Origin: Sceloporus undulatus
Lineage: Eukaryota; Chordata; Lepidosauria; Squamata; Phrynosomatidae
DNA length: 64,000 nt
NCBI RefSeq assembly: GCF_019175285.1
Contig: NC_056526.1
Coordinates: 121,146,599 to 121,210,598, forward strand
Direction of reading: 5' to 3'
In this document: piece by piece, positions 1-9,071 of the stretch
Layout: each line of letters starts with the position of its first letter
Position numbering within the stretch: the first letter of the stretch is position 1
Notes under the pieces: model-generated
What the model saw: only the letters and a program-made list of their open reading frames with translations
What the model was told of the DNA's origin: nothing
Databases searched by the model: none
Made by a program: the position numbers and the translations under genes

Positions 1-1
1 T

Positions 2-96
2 TCTTCAGACTGCTTTAGCAAAGTGATGCCTCCAAGAAAAAAGAGGCGACCTGCAGCTGGAGATGACTTATCAGCTAAAAAGAGTAGACATGATGG
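2..96 (+). CDS. DCUN1D4: DCUN1D4 coding exon with basic N-terminus
   Basis: Reads SSDCFSKV then [14 protein letters not shown] and ends in HDG across the junction. The donor is G|GTATGT at 97. The left boundary is cut by the window edge, so the true acceptor is not seen. Confidence 0.9.
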
Positions 97-3000
97 GTAT
101 GTGATTCTGTTTGGTTGTGCAACTACCTTTCTGTCAGGACACATTGCTTCTGGGTGGACAGGAGATAATTAAGTGGAGGTGGCAGATTTATTTTGCTTAT
201 ACTTTAGTGTTCAGCAAATACACTTGGGTTTTTTGTTTTTTGAGGAATTATATAGTACGCAGTTATGAAAACAGTACTTTCTCTCATAAGGAACAGTTTT
301 GATGATGCACTTCTAGGATTGGACCCATGGACTTTACAGTGCTTTGTGAAATGAAGAGATGTCACTGGTGGCCCTGGAATTTAGAGCAGAATCAACCCCC
401 CCCCCCTCCATTCCTGTTCCTCCAAAAGATACACCCATTAAAATTATATAGAGCAGCTCACATTGAACATCTCTTGTATTCATGTGCACAAGCTGTGGTG
501 AACACCACAAGCTCCTTTGACCCCCATTCATATCCAGAGAGAAGAACATTTAAATTCTGGTCCTAGATTGCAAAAACTGTAGTTTCTGGTTTCATCCCAA
601 TTCAAGAAAGTGGTTTGCTGGATATCAAGTCATGATCAGCCCTGCCTATTTTTCCTTACATATATATATAGAGAGACTTGATTGCTGAAAATTTAGAGAA
701 GAGGTCTAGAATATGCTGGCAGATGGGTGTCCCAGTGTTCCCCTTTTCCTTACTTCATTTTATGTAACTGTGGCCTGATCATCTCACAGAGTGGTATCAG
801 TTCTTACGGCCTTTCACTTTTTTCCAGAGTGTCAGTTTTTAATGGCTTTAGGTTCCAGTGCAGAAATTCATTAGTTAAATTGGAATGCTTTGTTACATAG
901 TTGTGAATTGTCATTTTGCATTTGTGTCAAGGCTGTGAAAATGTGTGGATTACCTAAGAATGAGAGTCTGTTTCAAAATGAGTTAAAATATTTTGATATC
1001 TCATGTAGAATTCAAACATGCAGGTTAGAATCCTGTTAGTCAGTTATATCCTATCCACATTTATAATTGTACTGTTGCTATGATGTAAATTCAGCCAGCT
1101 GCAGTGAGGAGTGGAAGTCTGCAATGCTGGCAAGTGAAGAGTTGAAGGATGTCAGGTGCATTATCCTTCCATTAGGAAGCTGCAGCATGCTGAGGAGTTG
1201 CATTGGATCCTGCAGGGGTCCCTGCTTCTGGTTGATACACCACCAACTTCTGGCAGGAGGGCAATGGATGCATCCTTTAGTGTCCTGCTTTATAGTGCCA
1301 CAGATCTCCATTCCTCAGTGTAGGTACCTGGATTTTAAGATGGGTTTTGGGGGTCAGATTAGGAGAGAAATTGTAGCCATGTAATTGTGGCTACATGTTT
1401 TATGCAGGATCTCGGCCTACATTTTTGTCTTCTTTCTTTTCATCACTAGTATGTATAGAAAATATGATTCTGCTAGAATAAAGGCAGAAGATGACATGTT
1501 CTCAAGCAAGCGGTGCCTAGAGTGGTTCTATGAATATGCAGGTAGGCAGACTTGCTTTGCTATTCCTAATGCTAACATTTTAAGAGACTTCACATTTGTA
1601 TATAAAGATTACATAATAAAATATGCAGATCACTGAAATAACAATGAAAACAACAATGATGTTGTTGTTGATGTTGTTATGTGCCTTCAAGTTGATCTTA
1701 TAATGTAGCTTTTTTGGCAAGAACCATTGTCTTCCTCTAAGACTGAAAGACTTCATTCTCTGAAGATGCCAGCCACATATGCTGGCGAAACGTCTGAAAG
1801 AAACTCTGCTAGAACATGGCCACATAGCCTGAAAAACCCACAAAAAACTATGAAAGACTGTAACTTGCCCAAAGTCATCCAGTAGGTTTCCTTGCCTTAG
1901 GGGGGATTTGAATCCTGATCTCCCAGGGCTCTGGTCCATCATTGAAGCCACTACAATGTTTTTTTATTGTTGTGTGCTTTCAAGTAGTTTCCGACTTACG
2001 TGATCCCTCACGGGGTTTTCTTGGCAACATTTCTTCACAAGGGGTTTGTCTTAGTCTCCACAAAAAGGTAAAGCGTTTAATTTCAATACCGATACTACTC
2101 TAATTGCAGACAATTTTGCATATATACTTGCTAGGAGCATTTATTAAAATCATAAAGTGATTCACCAAATTATAATTTAATTGCTCCATATTTAATATTT
2201 GTGTAGCAGTTTCTGTTAATTAATAGAGCCGTGAATGTAAATCTTCAAAGATAAAAGAAAGGAGCTTGTTTATTGTTTAAACACTGTTGTGTAAGAAACA
2301 GGCTCTCAATTTTTTTTTGGGGGGGGGGGGACAAAATCTGTTGAAATCTGTTAAAATTTTGAGTTTTTGCATGTTGTGAAAAGGTATACATGGATGTATA
2401 TCATTAAAGTAACATGAGTGATGTGATGGCTTAGTGGTTAAGATGCCAGTTCTGACAATCAGAAGATCAGAGGGTTGGCATTTTGAGTCCTGAGTGTTGC
2501 ATGATAGGGTGAGCTCCTGTCACTAGTCCCAGCTTCTGCCAGCCTAGCAGTTCAAAAGCATACAAATGTAAGTAGATAAATAGGTACCATTTCGGTGGGA
2601 AGGTAACAGTGCTCTGTGCAGTCATGCTGGGTACATGATCACCAGAATAGTCCTTGGACAACGCTGGCGCTTCAGCTTAGTAACGGAGATGAGCATCGCC
2701 CCCTACAGTCAGTTACGACTAGACATTCATGTCAAGGGACTACCTTTACCTTTATAACATTCTGTAGAGGGTGAGGTAGGACAAAAGGATTTGAATCTTT
2801 TAAAAATTTATTTACAGATATGTTATCCTATGCATACTACATATTTAAACAGTCACATGTTCATCAGAATGCAGTATATGAACAACCCAGTATTTTGAAC
2901 ATTTGTAAATTGTAATTGTAGTTTCTCAAGTGAAAGTAACACAATCTCATTTGCTTGTAGGAACAGATGATATTGTGGGTCCTGAAGGAATGGAGAAATT

Positions 3001-6000
3001 CTGTGAGGACATTGGGGTTGAACCAGAAAATGTACGTTCAGGCTTATTTACAGGTGGCAGAGCACTGACTTGCTTTCAAATAATAAAACAATGGGGAAGT
3101 ACAGTGTTGTTTTTTTATCCATTTTTATTCATTCACTCATTCAGGTTATATCCTGCTCCCATTCCACAGCTTTTGGGCAACTTATGCATTGCAGTTATTT
3201 TAAATTTTATACTGGAGAAAAGACTGCACCATCCCTTCTTCCTCGATCCAGTTCATACTGATGCAAAGTTGTCTAAAAATTATTTGTCTTTTTTTTATAT
3301 TAATAAATTTCCCAAGGTTGAGACTAATACTCACTGTAATCATGGCTTAACAAATGATGTAAGTGTATGCATTATTTACATTTTCAAGACCAGTAAGTGA
3401 TAACACAGAAATACTGGGCCACCATCAGGAACTTTCCACTTTACATACAGTGTGGACCCAAGGCCTCTCCTTACTTTGCACCTCAGTCTTTTGTCTTTCA
3501 TTACAGGCTAAATATTCAAGCATGGAACAGCCTCTTTACAGGCTAAATATTCAGTGTCATCGTCAACAACAAAGGCCTGGGCCAGAATTACTTCATCCAA
3601 AACCTCACTGTGTCTTGAGGTTTTCCTGAGACACAGAGAATGCATTCTTTAACTCCCTTCTCTCTTCATTGAAGGCTTTGAGATGTTTTGATAGAAATCT
3701 CCTGTCCACGTGGTTCAGCTGTTTTTTTCCTGCATTTCTTTGTCCTTGAAAGTAGGTGTGAGTAGCTTAAAACTGACACCTTTCAAGGTACTTTTAGTGA
3801 TGAGAACTGGTAATGAATGCTTCTTAAACTACACAGAGCTTCATATAGAAATCTGAACTTTCTGTATTGTAATAACTTTTTTTGCTTTTAATTAGGTAGT
3901 TATGCTTGTGCTAGCTTGGAAGCTGGATGCTCAGAACATGGGTTATTTTACGTTGCAAGAATGGTTAAAAGGAATGACATCTCTACAGTAAGTATTATTT
4001 TAATCAATAGCAATGCATTGTTATCTTAGAAATTGTAATCTCACTGTCCACAGGAACTAACATTTCTGTATCTTTTGATTTTTCCCCCAATATTCCTTGT
4101 CTGTCTGTCTCTGTTCCTGCTCCCTCCCCCCGCAAATTCTGAGAACTGTATGAAAAACATATTGTAGGTCTCAACTATAGACTGATTAGTATATATGACA
4201 AGGTTAATTGGCACAATATTTTTGCTATACATTTTTCTGGAAACACAGCCTGTAAGGACCATAAAATTGTATCATGGTTATTAAGTCTATCTAAAGTTCT
4301 AAAATTTAAATCGATATTTTATTTTTAATTCTGCAGATGTGATACAACAGAGAAGCTAAGAAATTCTTTGGATTACTTGAGATCTTTATTAAATGAGCCT
4401 ACAAATTTTAAACTTATTTACAGATATGCATTTGATTTTGCACGGGTGAGTAGTTTGAGATTGGAATTTTTTCAGTCTCATTTCATCACTTTTCTTACCA
4501 ATGCTTTCATAGAAAGTAATTTCTATGTTGGTGTTAATGATTCCAAATGTTTATTCAAATGTCCTATAGTGTGCAGAATTCTATTCCTGATTTAGAATTT
4601 TTGTCTAGTTTATGTATATTTCCTCATATGTCTGGTCATTCAGATGAATCATTTCCACATCAGTGTTGTTTTTATGCTCATTTTTGGTTTTCCTGTTTGC
4701 CTTCTGTACATATTTCATTACTTTTGGAAGTCTTAGTTTTAAAATTTACAATTTTTAGATAGTGGCCTACCACTCAATCACAGTTTTCTACACCCAGTTC
4801 TCCCCAAGACAGTCCAGGAATCATGGTTTGGAATCATTTATACACTTTCCTCTGGCCAGTCCATTTTATACTCAGAGAAAGGACTAGTGTTTGCCATGCA
4901 GAAGTGAGTATAAGGAAAGAAAATACTGTATAGCATATTCAAAACCTCTGCCGTTCCCAGGCATGCCTGGGATTGAACAATATTCTTTGCAGAGGCAGTG
5001 TCTTGTAAACTTTGCTGAAAGAGTTGTTGGAAAGTCTTAATACTTCTTCAAGACCTTCTTACAGTCTGATATACTGAGCACTGATATACTGGCTGCTGAA
5101 AAGCTCCCAAGCTTTGTAGGAGAAAAAAAAGGAATGTATTCCCAGGTACCTCTCTGCTGTGACAGTGCAACAAAATACAGATATTCATGAAAATAAGACA
5201 TTGTTTATATATCCATGTTAGAAAATTAATATTGACATAGAATGAATTCTTATATCTGATGCTGGTAAAAGAATGTAAAAACTTTAGTAATTTTGTAGGG
5301 GGTGTCTGGCTTCACTGTTTGTATTTAAACACCCCCCTCCCCCAGAACTAAGTGAAGATAATCACATTTTGGTTGAGATCCTGCATCATTGGCTGAGATA
5401 ACTTTATAATGATGGAGCTACTTCACTGACATGATAAAAAACCATGTTAAAAAAATGTTACTGTCACTATGGGGCGCTATGCAAGATGCCCCATTGCACA
5501 ACGAGGACTTGCATCATAGCATGCAAGATGTCCCTTGTGCAGCAGGGGCATCCGCTGCACAACAGGGCACTGCAAAAGGTGGGGGCACTTTATTGGCTGA
5601 GAGAAGGGCACCCATAACTTCACTTATGGTTTTGTTGGGGTCATTGCCCCCCTCTGTCTGCTGTCATTGCACAGAGGCAGCCCATTAAGCAAAGCGAAGT
5701 ACTATTGCAAATCACAACAGTTACACAGCTGTGCTTGTTGCTCTGCCTGTACAATGATCTTAATGGTGCAGTTATGACTGGGAATAATACTGTTGCACAG
5801 TATTGCAGTTCTAAACTGTGATTGTAGGTTGGGTGCCAGCCATAATTCACACATTCTGTCTTGTGCAGACTAAGCTACCTTGATTATCAGTTCAAATGAC
5901 AAATATGGCAAATTCCCTTTTTTCATTGTGACAGGAAAAGGACCAGCGAAGCCTAGATATAAATACTGCCAAGTGTATGTTAGGACTTCTCTTAGGAAAA

Positions 6001-7817
6001 ACGTGGCCTCTTTTTCCAGTATTTCACCAGTTCCTAGAGGTAACAGTAGAAAAACCTTTTTTATATATTTTAAATGCTTGCGGGGGGGGGGGGGGGGGCA
6101 CTAGAAATTAAACTTGAGAATTTAGAAGTAAGTGGTTTGAAAATGTTGTCAAGCCTGAGTATTTACATCACTAAAATGAGTACCCAGACTGTTGGGGGCA
6201 AATTAGCTTACTTGCTGTTCACCGCTATGATCTTATAGCGGTATATAAATAAAACAAATTATTATTATTATTATTGCTTGTAAATAAATTTACACAAACA
6301 TGTTATATGCCACATTATAATTGATTGGACTGTTGATAATAGCACTCATAGTTTCAGAAGAAACAGAAGTTGAGTGAACTAAACGTCACTTATGTTAGAC
6401 ATACAAACTATCTCCCAGTCTTAGTTTCCTATCTTTATGGTACAATAACATCCAAAATCCACAAAATAGAGATATATTTATGGGGCCAATTAAAATACAT
6501 AAAATATATGTTGCAAGCTTTGAAGCTCCACTAGCTTCTTCATCATGGTGTTAAAAATGATACAGGAAAAAGAAAATTAGGACGTTATAATCACAGGTCT
6601 GCAATTTGTGGATTTATGCAGACTTATCATGCATAGTTATAAAGGCAGCACATAATGTGAACTATTTGGGGCACTTAATATTGTATAATACATTTCCTAA
6701 GTATTACGCAAGGTCCAAAACACACTGCAGAAATAATCCTGTTTCAGATTGCTTTAACTGCCCTGGCTCAGTGCTAGGGAATCCTGGGGATTGTAGTATA
6801 TTGTGGCACCAGAGCTCCCTGACAGAGAAGGCTAAATGTCTCACAAAACTACAATTCCCCTAGCATTGAGCGAGGGCAGATAAAGCGGTCTCAAACTGGA
6901 TTGTTTCTGCAGTGTGTTTTGGAACTAAGACAGAGGTACAAAATCTGCAGGTCCTGAACGTCTGTTATATGGCCTCCATGTTTCCTTCGCTACCTTATCT
7001 CCACCACTTCATCAGCATTATTGGTTCTCACTAAAGCTGCACTGCATCCTCCCCTTTCCTCACGCACTGCCATTGGGGACAATGGGACTTGAGCCCCTGC
7101 AGATTTTGGTATCCTGGGTGGGGGGCTTCCTGCCTACCTCTAATATACGTTTGGGCAAAGTGAATGCCTCATTCCCAGCTGTGAAGATCAGCTATGCTGG
7201 CTAGGGCTGTTGAGAATTGCCCAATAGCATCTGGAAAGCTACGGTTTGCCCTCTCCCGCTCTAGTATTTGAATTCTTTTAAAAATAGTTCCTGACTTTTT
7301 TTCTTTCCTCAAATGTTAATATTATAGTATTTAGTTTTTAGTAACTTCTACCTACCTGCTTGTCATTGTTCAAAATTGACTTCTATAGGGGGGCTGAACC
7401 CAAAGTTATTTTATTAAAAAGTGATTTGGAATCTTTGAAGTATTCACAAACCCCTTTGGGTTTCTATATAAATTCCAGTAATTGATTTGACAGAATTTTA
7501 AAAATTAGACATTCATGCTTTCAGTAACTCTCACTTTTTTTTAAGCAGCAGTCTAAGTACAAGGTGATCAACAAGGACCAATGGTGTAATGTTCTGGAAT
7601 TCAGCAGAACCATTAATCTTGACCTCAGCAATTATGATGAAGATGGTGCATGTATGTAGCTGTGTGAAAAAACAAAAATAATTCAGTATCATGCTATATT
7701 TGAAACTTTTATTTAAATGTAAACAATCTTTTTAAAAAACATTTAATTTTCTCTTTTTCAGGGCCAGTGTTGTTGGATGAATTTGTGGAGTGGTATAAAG
7801 AAAAACAAATGACATAG
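2..7817 (+). CDS. DCUN1D4: DCUN1D4 (DCN1-like protein 4), 3' eight coding exons
   Basis: DCN1-like proteins are co-E3 ligases that bind NEDD8-charged UBE2M/UBE2F and a cullin to promote cullin neddylation; DCNL4 is a mainly nuclear family member. Exons are 2-96, 1450-1541, 2961-3031, 3896-3987, 4337-4445, 5935-6039, 7549-7651 and 7762-7817, which join in one frame for 240 residues plus stop. The N-terminal part is basic (PPRKKRRP, then KKSRHD), fitting a nuclear signal. The PONY/DCUN1 domain follows, from about YRKYDS to the C-terminus. The three residues of the cullin-binding DAD patch are present: Asp in NKDQW, Ala in GAWP and Asp in LLDEF. The sequence closely follows human DCUN1D4 and ends KEKQMT. 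Frame is open to the left edge, so the first exon or exons lie outside; the Met at 26-28 matches the start of a short human isoform. Confidence 0.95.
97..1449 (+). other. DCUN1D4 intron, no recognised element
   Basis: AT-rich intron. I see no repeat family I can name. A small inverted repeat flanks 1375-1400 (tgtagcca / tggctaca). Confidence 0.5.
1450..1541 (+). CDS. DCUN1D4: DCUN1D4 exon (MYRKYDS...FYEYAG)
   Basis: Acceptor CACTAG before 1450 and donor GTAGGC at 1542. Encodes [20 protein letters not shown] and the start of the PONY domain (CLEWFYEYA). Phase joins to both neighbours without a break. Confidence 0.93.
1658..1954 (-). repeat. Sauria-type tRNA-derived SINE, interrupted
   Basis: Read on the minus strand this matches the common squamate SINE with the tRNA-like head (at 1954) and the tail ending in GTTGTTGTT-type repeats (at 1658). 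It is split by a 98-bp insertion at 1753-1850. Removing the insert and one target copy restores the SINE order cctctaagactg / gtaacttgcccaa. It lies in the DCUN1D4 intron after 1541. Confidence 0.75.
1753..1850 (+). mobile_element. 98-bp insertion with a hammerhead-like ribozyme core
   Basis: Flanked by TGAAAGACT at 1744-1752 and 1851-1859, a perfect 9-bp target duplication. Inside, CTGAAGA (1760-1766) is followed by a 6-bp stem GCCAGC/GCTGGC with a 7-base loop, then GAAA (1787-1790) and CGTC. That is the order of a type I hammerhead: CUGANGA, stem II, GAAA, a 2-bp stem III, UH. Stem I pairs imperfectly. One extra base lies between the core and stem II. The 3' end is A-rich (cccacaaaaaacta). 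Hammerheads are known from Penelope-like elements and retrozymes; family membership here is inferred. Confidence 0.6.
1963..2050 (-). repeat. SINE 3' fragment (minus strand)
   Basis: Contains the tail motifs tgtgctttcaagt, ttccgacttacg and ggttttcttggcaac seen in the complete Sauria-type SINEs of this window. Confidence 0.65.
2412..2757 (+). repeat. tRNA-derived SINE, about 345 bp
   Basis: The head carries a tRNA A-box-like TAGTGGTTAAGA. The tail has cgccccctacagtcagttacgactag and ends with tttacctttat. This differs from the Sauria-type SINE elsewhere in the window. It lies in the intron between 1541 and 2961. Confidence 0.6.
2961..3031 (+). CDS. DCUN1D4: DCUN1D4 exon ([10 protein letters not shown]...VEPEN)
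   Basis: Acceptor TTGTAG before 2961 and donor GTACGT at 3032. Encodes [20 protein letters not shown], the conserved EF-hand-like start of the PONY fold. Confidence 0.93.
3032..3895 (+). other. DCUN1D4 intron, small direct repeat only
   Basis: Holds an imperfect tandem at about 3505-3562 in which ttacaggctaaatattca occurs twice, 35 bp apart. Nothing else is recognised. Confidence 0.4.
3896..3987 (+). CDS. DCUN1D4: DCUN1D4 exon ([19 protein letters not shown])
   Basis: Acceptor ATTAG before 3896 and donor GTAAGT at 3988. Encodes the strongly conserved [18 protein letters not shown] helix region. Confidence 0.94.
4337..4445 (+). CDS. DCUN1D4: DCUN1D4 exon ([14 protein letters not shown]...FDFAR)
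   Basis: Acceptor CTGCAG before 4337 and donor GTGAGT at 4446. Encodes [20 protein letters not shown] through YRYAFDFAR, matching the human protein closely. Confidence 0.94.
4446..5934 (+). other. DCUN1D4 intron with a GC-richer repetitive patch
   Basis: AT-rich except about 5460-5700, where the motif atgcaagatg and cttgtgcagcaggggc-like blocks recur. This could be part of a DNA transposon. No coding signal is seen. Confidence 0.35.
5935..6039 (+). CDS. DCUN1D4: DCUN1D4 exon ([16 protein letters not shown]...FLE)
   Basis: Acceptor GACAG before 5935 and donor GTAACA at 6040. Encodes 35 whole codons, [20 protein letters not shown] through PVFHQFLE. A run of 17 G lies 43 bases into the following intron. 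Confidence 0.94.
6082..6098 (+). repeat. Poly-G run, 17 nt
   Basis: An uninterrupted run of 17 G in the transcribed strand of DCUN1D4, 43 bases after the exon 6039 donor. It can form a G-quadruplex in DNA or RNA. Confidence 0.85.
6165..6275 (+). repeat. SINE-2 tail fragment plus (ATT)n
   Basis: Contains aaatgagtacccag, gggcaaattagctta and agcggtatataaata, the 3' part of the SINE-2 family seen complete at 38899 and 50688, followed by an ATT run. Confidence 0.6.
6445..6600 (-). repeat. Repeat with hammerhead-like centre (family of 57935-58598)
   Basis: On the minus strand it reads TGATGAAGAAGC, a short loop, GGAGCTTC, then AAAGCTTGC, the stem II region of the family. Flanking motifs ccaattaaaatacataaaat and gatacaggaaaaa match the arms at 57935-58598. 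It is a decayed single arm. Confidence 0.5.
6714..6928. mobile_element. Palindromic MITE, family C (full copy)
   Basis: A foldback of about 210 bp. The left end reads tccaaaacacactgcagaaa and the right end is its complement. The arms contain ggctcagtgctagggaat and actacaattcccctag. Further copies are at 30868, 48835 and 52843. It has no coding capacity. Confidence 0.75.
7078..7130 (+). repeat. Tigger-like MITE fragment
   Basis: aatgggacttgagc followed by agattttggtatcc matches the right half of the Tigger-like element at 52025-52240. Confidence 0.5.
7549..7651 (+). CDS. DCUN1D4: DCUN1D4 exon ([12 protein letters not shown]...YDEDGA)
   Basis: Carries the first DAD-patch Asp (NKDQW) and the Ala (DGAW, split codon at the end). 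The acceptor is a tandem AAGCAGCAG: the start at 7549 reproduces the human LEQSKYK, while use of the upstream AG would add one Gln. Donor GTATGT at 7652. Confidence 0.92.
7762..7817 (+). CDS. DCUN1D4: DCUN1D4 last coding exon and stop
   Basis: Acceptor TTTTCAG before 7762. Encodes (W)[17 protein letters not shown] and the TAG stop at 7815-7817. LLDEF holds the last DAD-patch Asp. Confidence 0.95.
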
Positions 7818-9065
7818 GAACTTTAACTATGCACAGCCGCTCAAGAGTCTTTGTGACTACAGTTATGTTGACCATTAGCCATAAACTGCTATTTGTATAA
7901 AAGCGCATGCTGCTTTTCCTGCACTGTATCCCATTTTCAGGGACCTTTTGGTGTTTTGCTGTTTAACAGGCCAGCTCTGTTTGCTTAGTAGCATTGTTCT
8001 CTTTGAAGGCTGCTTTGCATTTTGTATCTACACTACAGATGGTGAACTTACCAGCATCCTCACTGTGATTAATGTGTATATTGCTGTCTAAACTTTGTAT
8101 ATGTGTATAAAAAAGCTTCACCTAGGAATTATTTCAGCAGAAATGTATTGTAAAAATAATTTTGTGGCATATTTCTAGTTGCAGTCAGTAACCATGTAAC
8201 TTAATTTTTAATTTTCACACGATCTCAGACATAGCATTTCAGGAAAAGTGATTGTTGGGATGGTGACTATGTAGAGCTATTGCCAGTTAGCAACATGCCA
8301 GTTTTTTGAGAGGAGATGTTGCACTATGATTTCTTCACATGCGGATGCCCAACAGCAGTTTTGTTAGTAAGCGAGTATTGGCTGTCTTTTTAAAACTGCA
8401 AACTTATTAAAATTGTTACAGCTTCTTGAATAGAGTTGTACATGTTACAGTGACTTCCATTTGGTGATAAAGCTGATTTTCTGATACTCAGAGTGCTGTA
8501 GATTTCAAATTGGTACAGCAGATCAAATTAAAACTGATTAAAAAGGGTTTTAGACTTGCAAATTGGTATATATTTCTTTATTTCAGTTTTGCTTTGTTTT
8601 GTTCCCAGAATGTTTTAGTTGAAGGTAAAGTGAAGTCCCTTGTAAAATTAAACAGATTTGTGGGTGTATTTCATGTTATGGAATCATTTGCTAAATGTTA
8701 CCCAGAAAACCTTGCAACTTGTGAACCAAAAGAGTACTACTGGCTTCTACTATACCAGAGATTGGATTTCCTTGTAGGTGTCTATTGCAGGCAATGGGCA
8801 AAGTAATCACCAGCATTGTCACTCATTTGGGACTACTTTTCTTAACTGTTTGCACAGGAAAGTTCAAGCCATTACTTGCTTGGGGAAACTAGATGATGAG
8901 GACAAGACATGTCTCACCATATTGTCTTTACCCCAGACTTTTCTATATCAATTCCAGTAATTGATTTGACAAATTTTTGCTAAATAGAGGGCAAACTTCC
9001 ATGGAAATACTTCCAAAATGCATTGATGTATGTTTAATGGACAGTGTGGTAGTTGTAGTGTTTGC

Positions 9066-9071
9066 AATAAA
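9066..9071 (+). terminator. Possible proximal poly(A) signal of DCUN1D4
   Basis: AATAAA, 1.25 kb after the stop codon. It could give a shorter transcript. Confidence 0.4.

Noticed and set aside
1067-1384. 105-codon frame in the first DCUN1D4 intron
   Set aside because: No similarity I can name and no plausible splice sites; chance frame.
2412-2480. tRNA gene from the A-box-like head (also at 30295, 38899, 50688)
   Set aside because: Heads of tRNA-derived SINEs; no cloverleaf could be completed and a SINE body follows.
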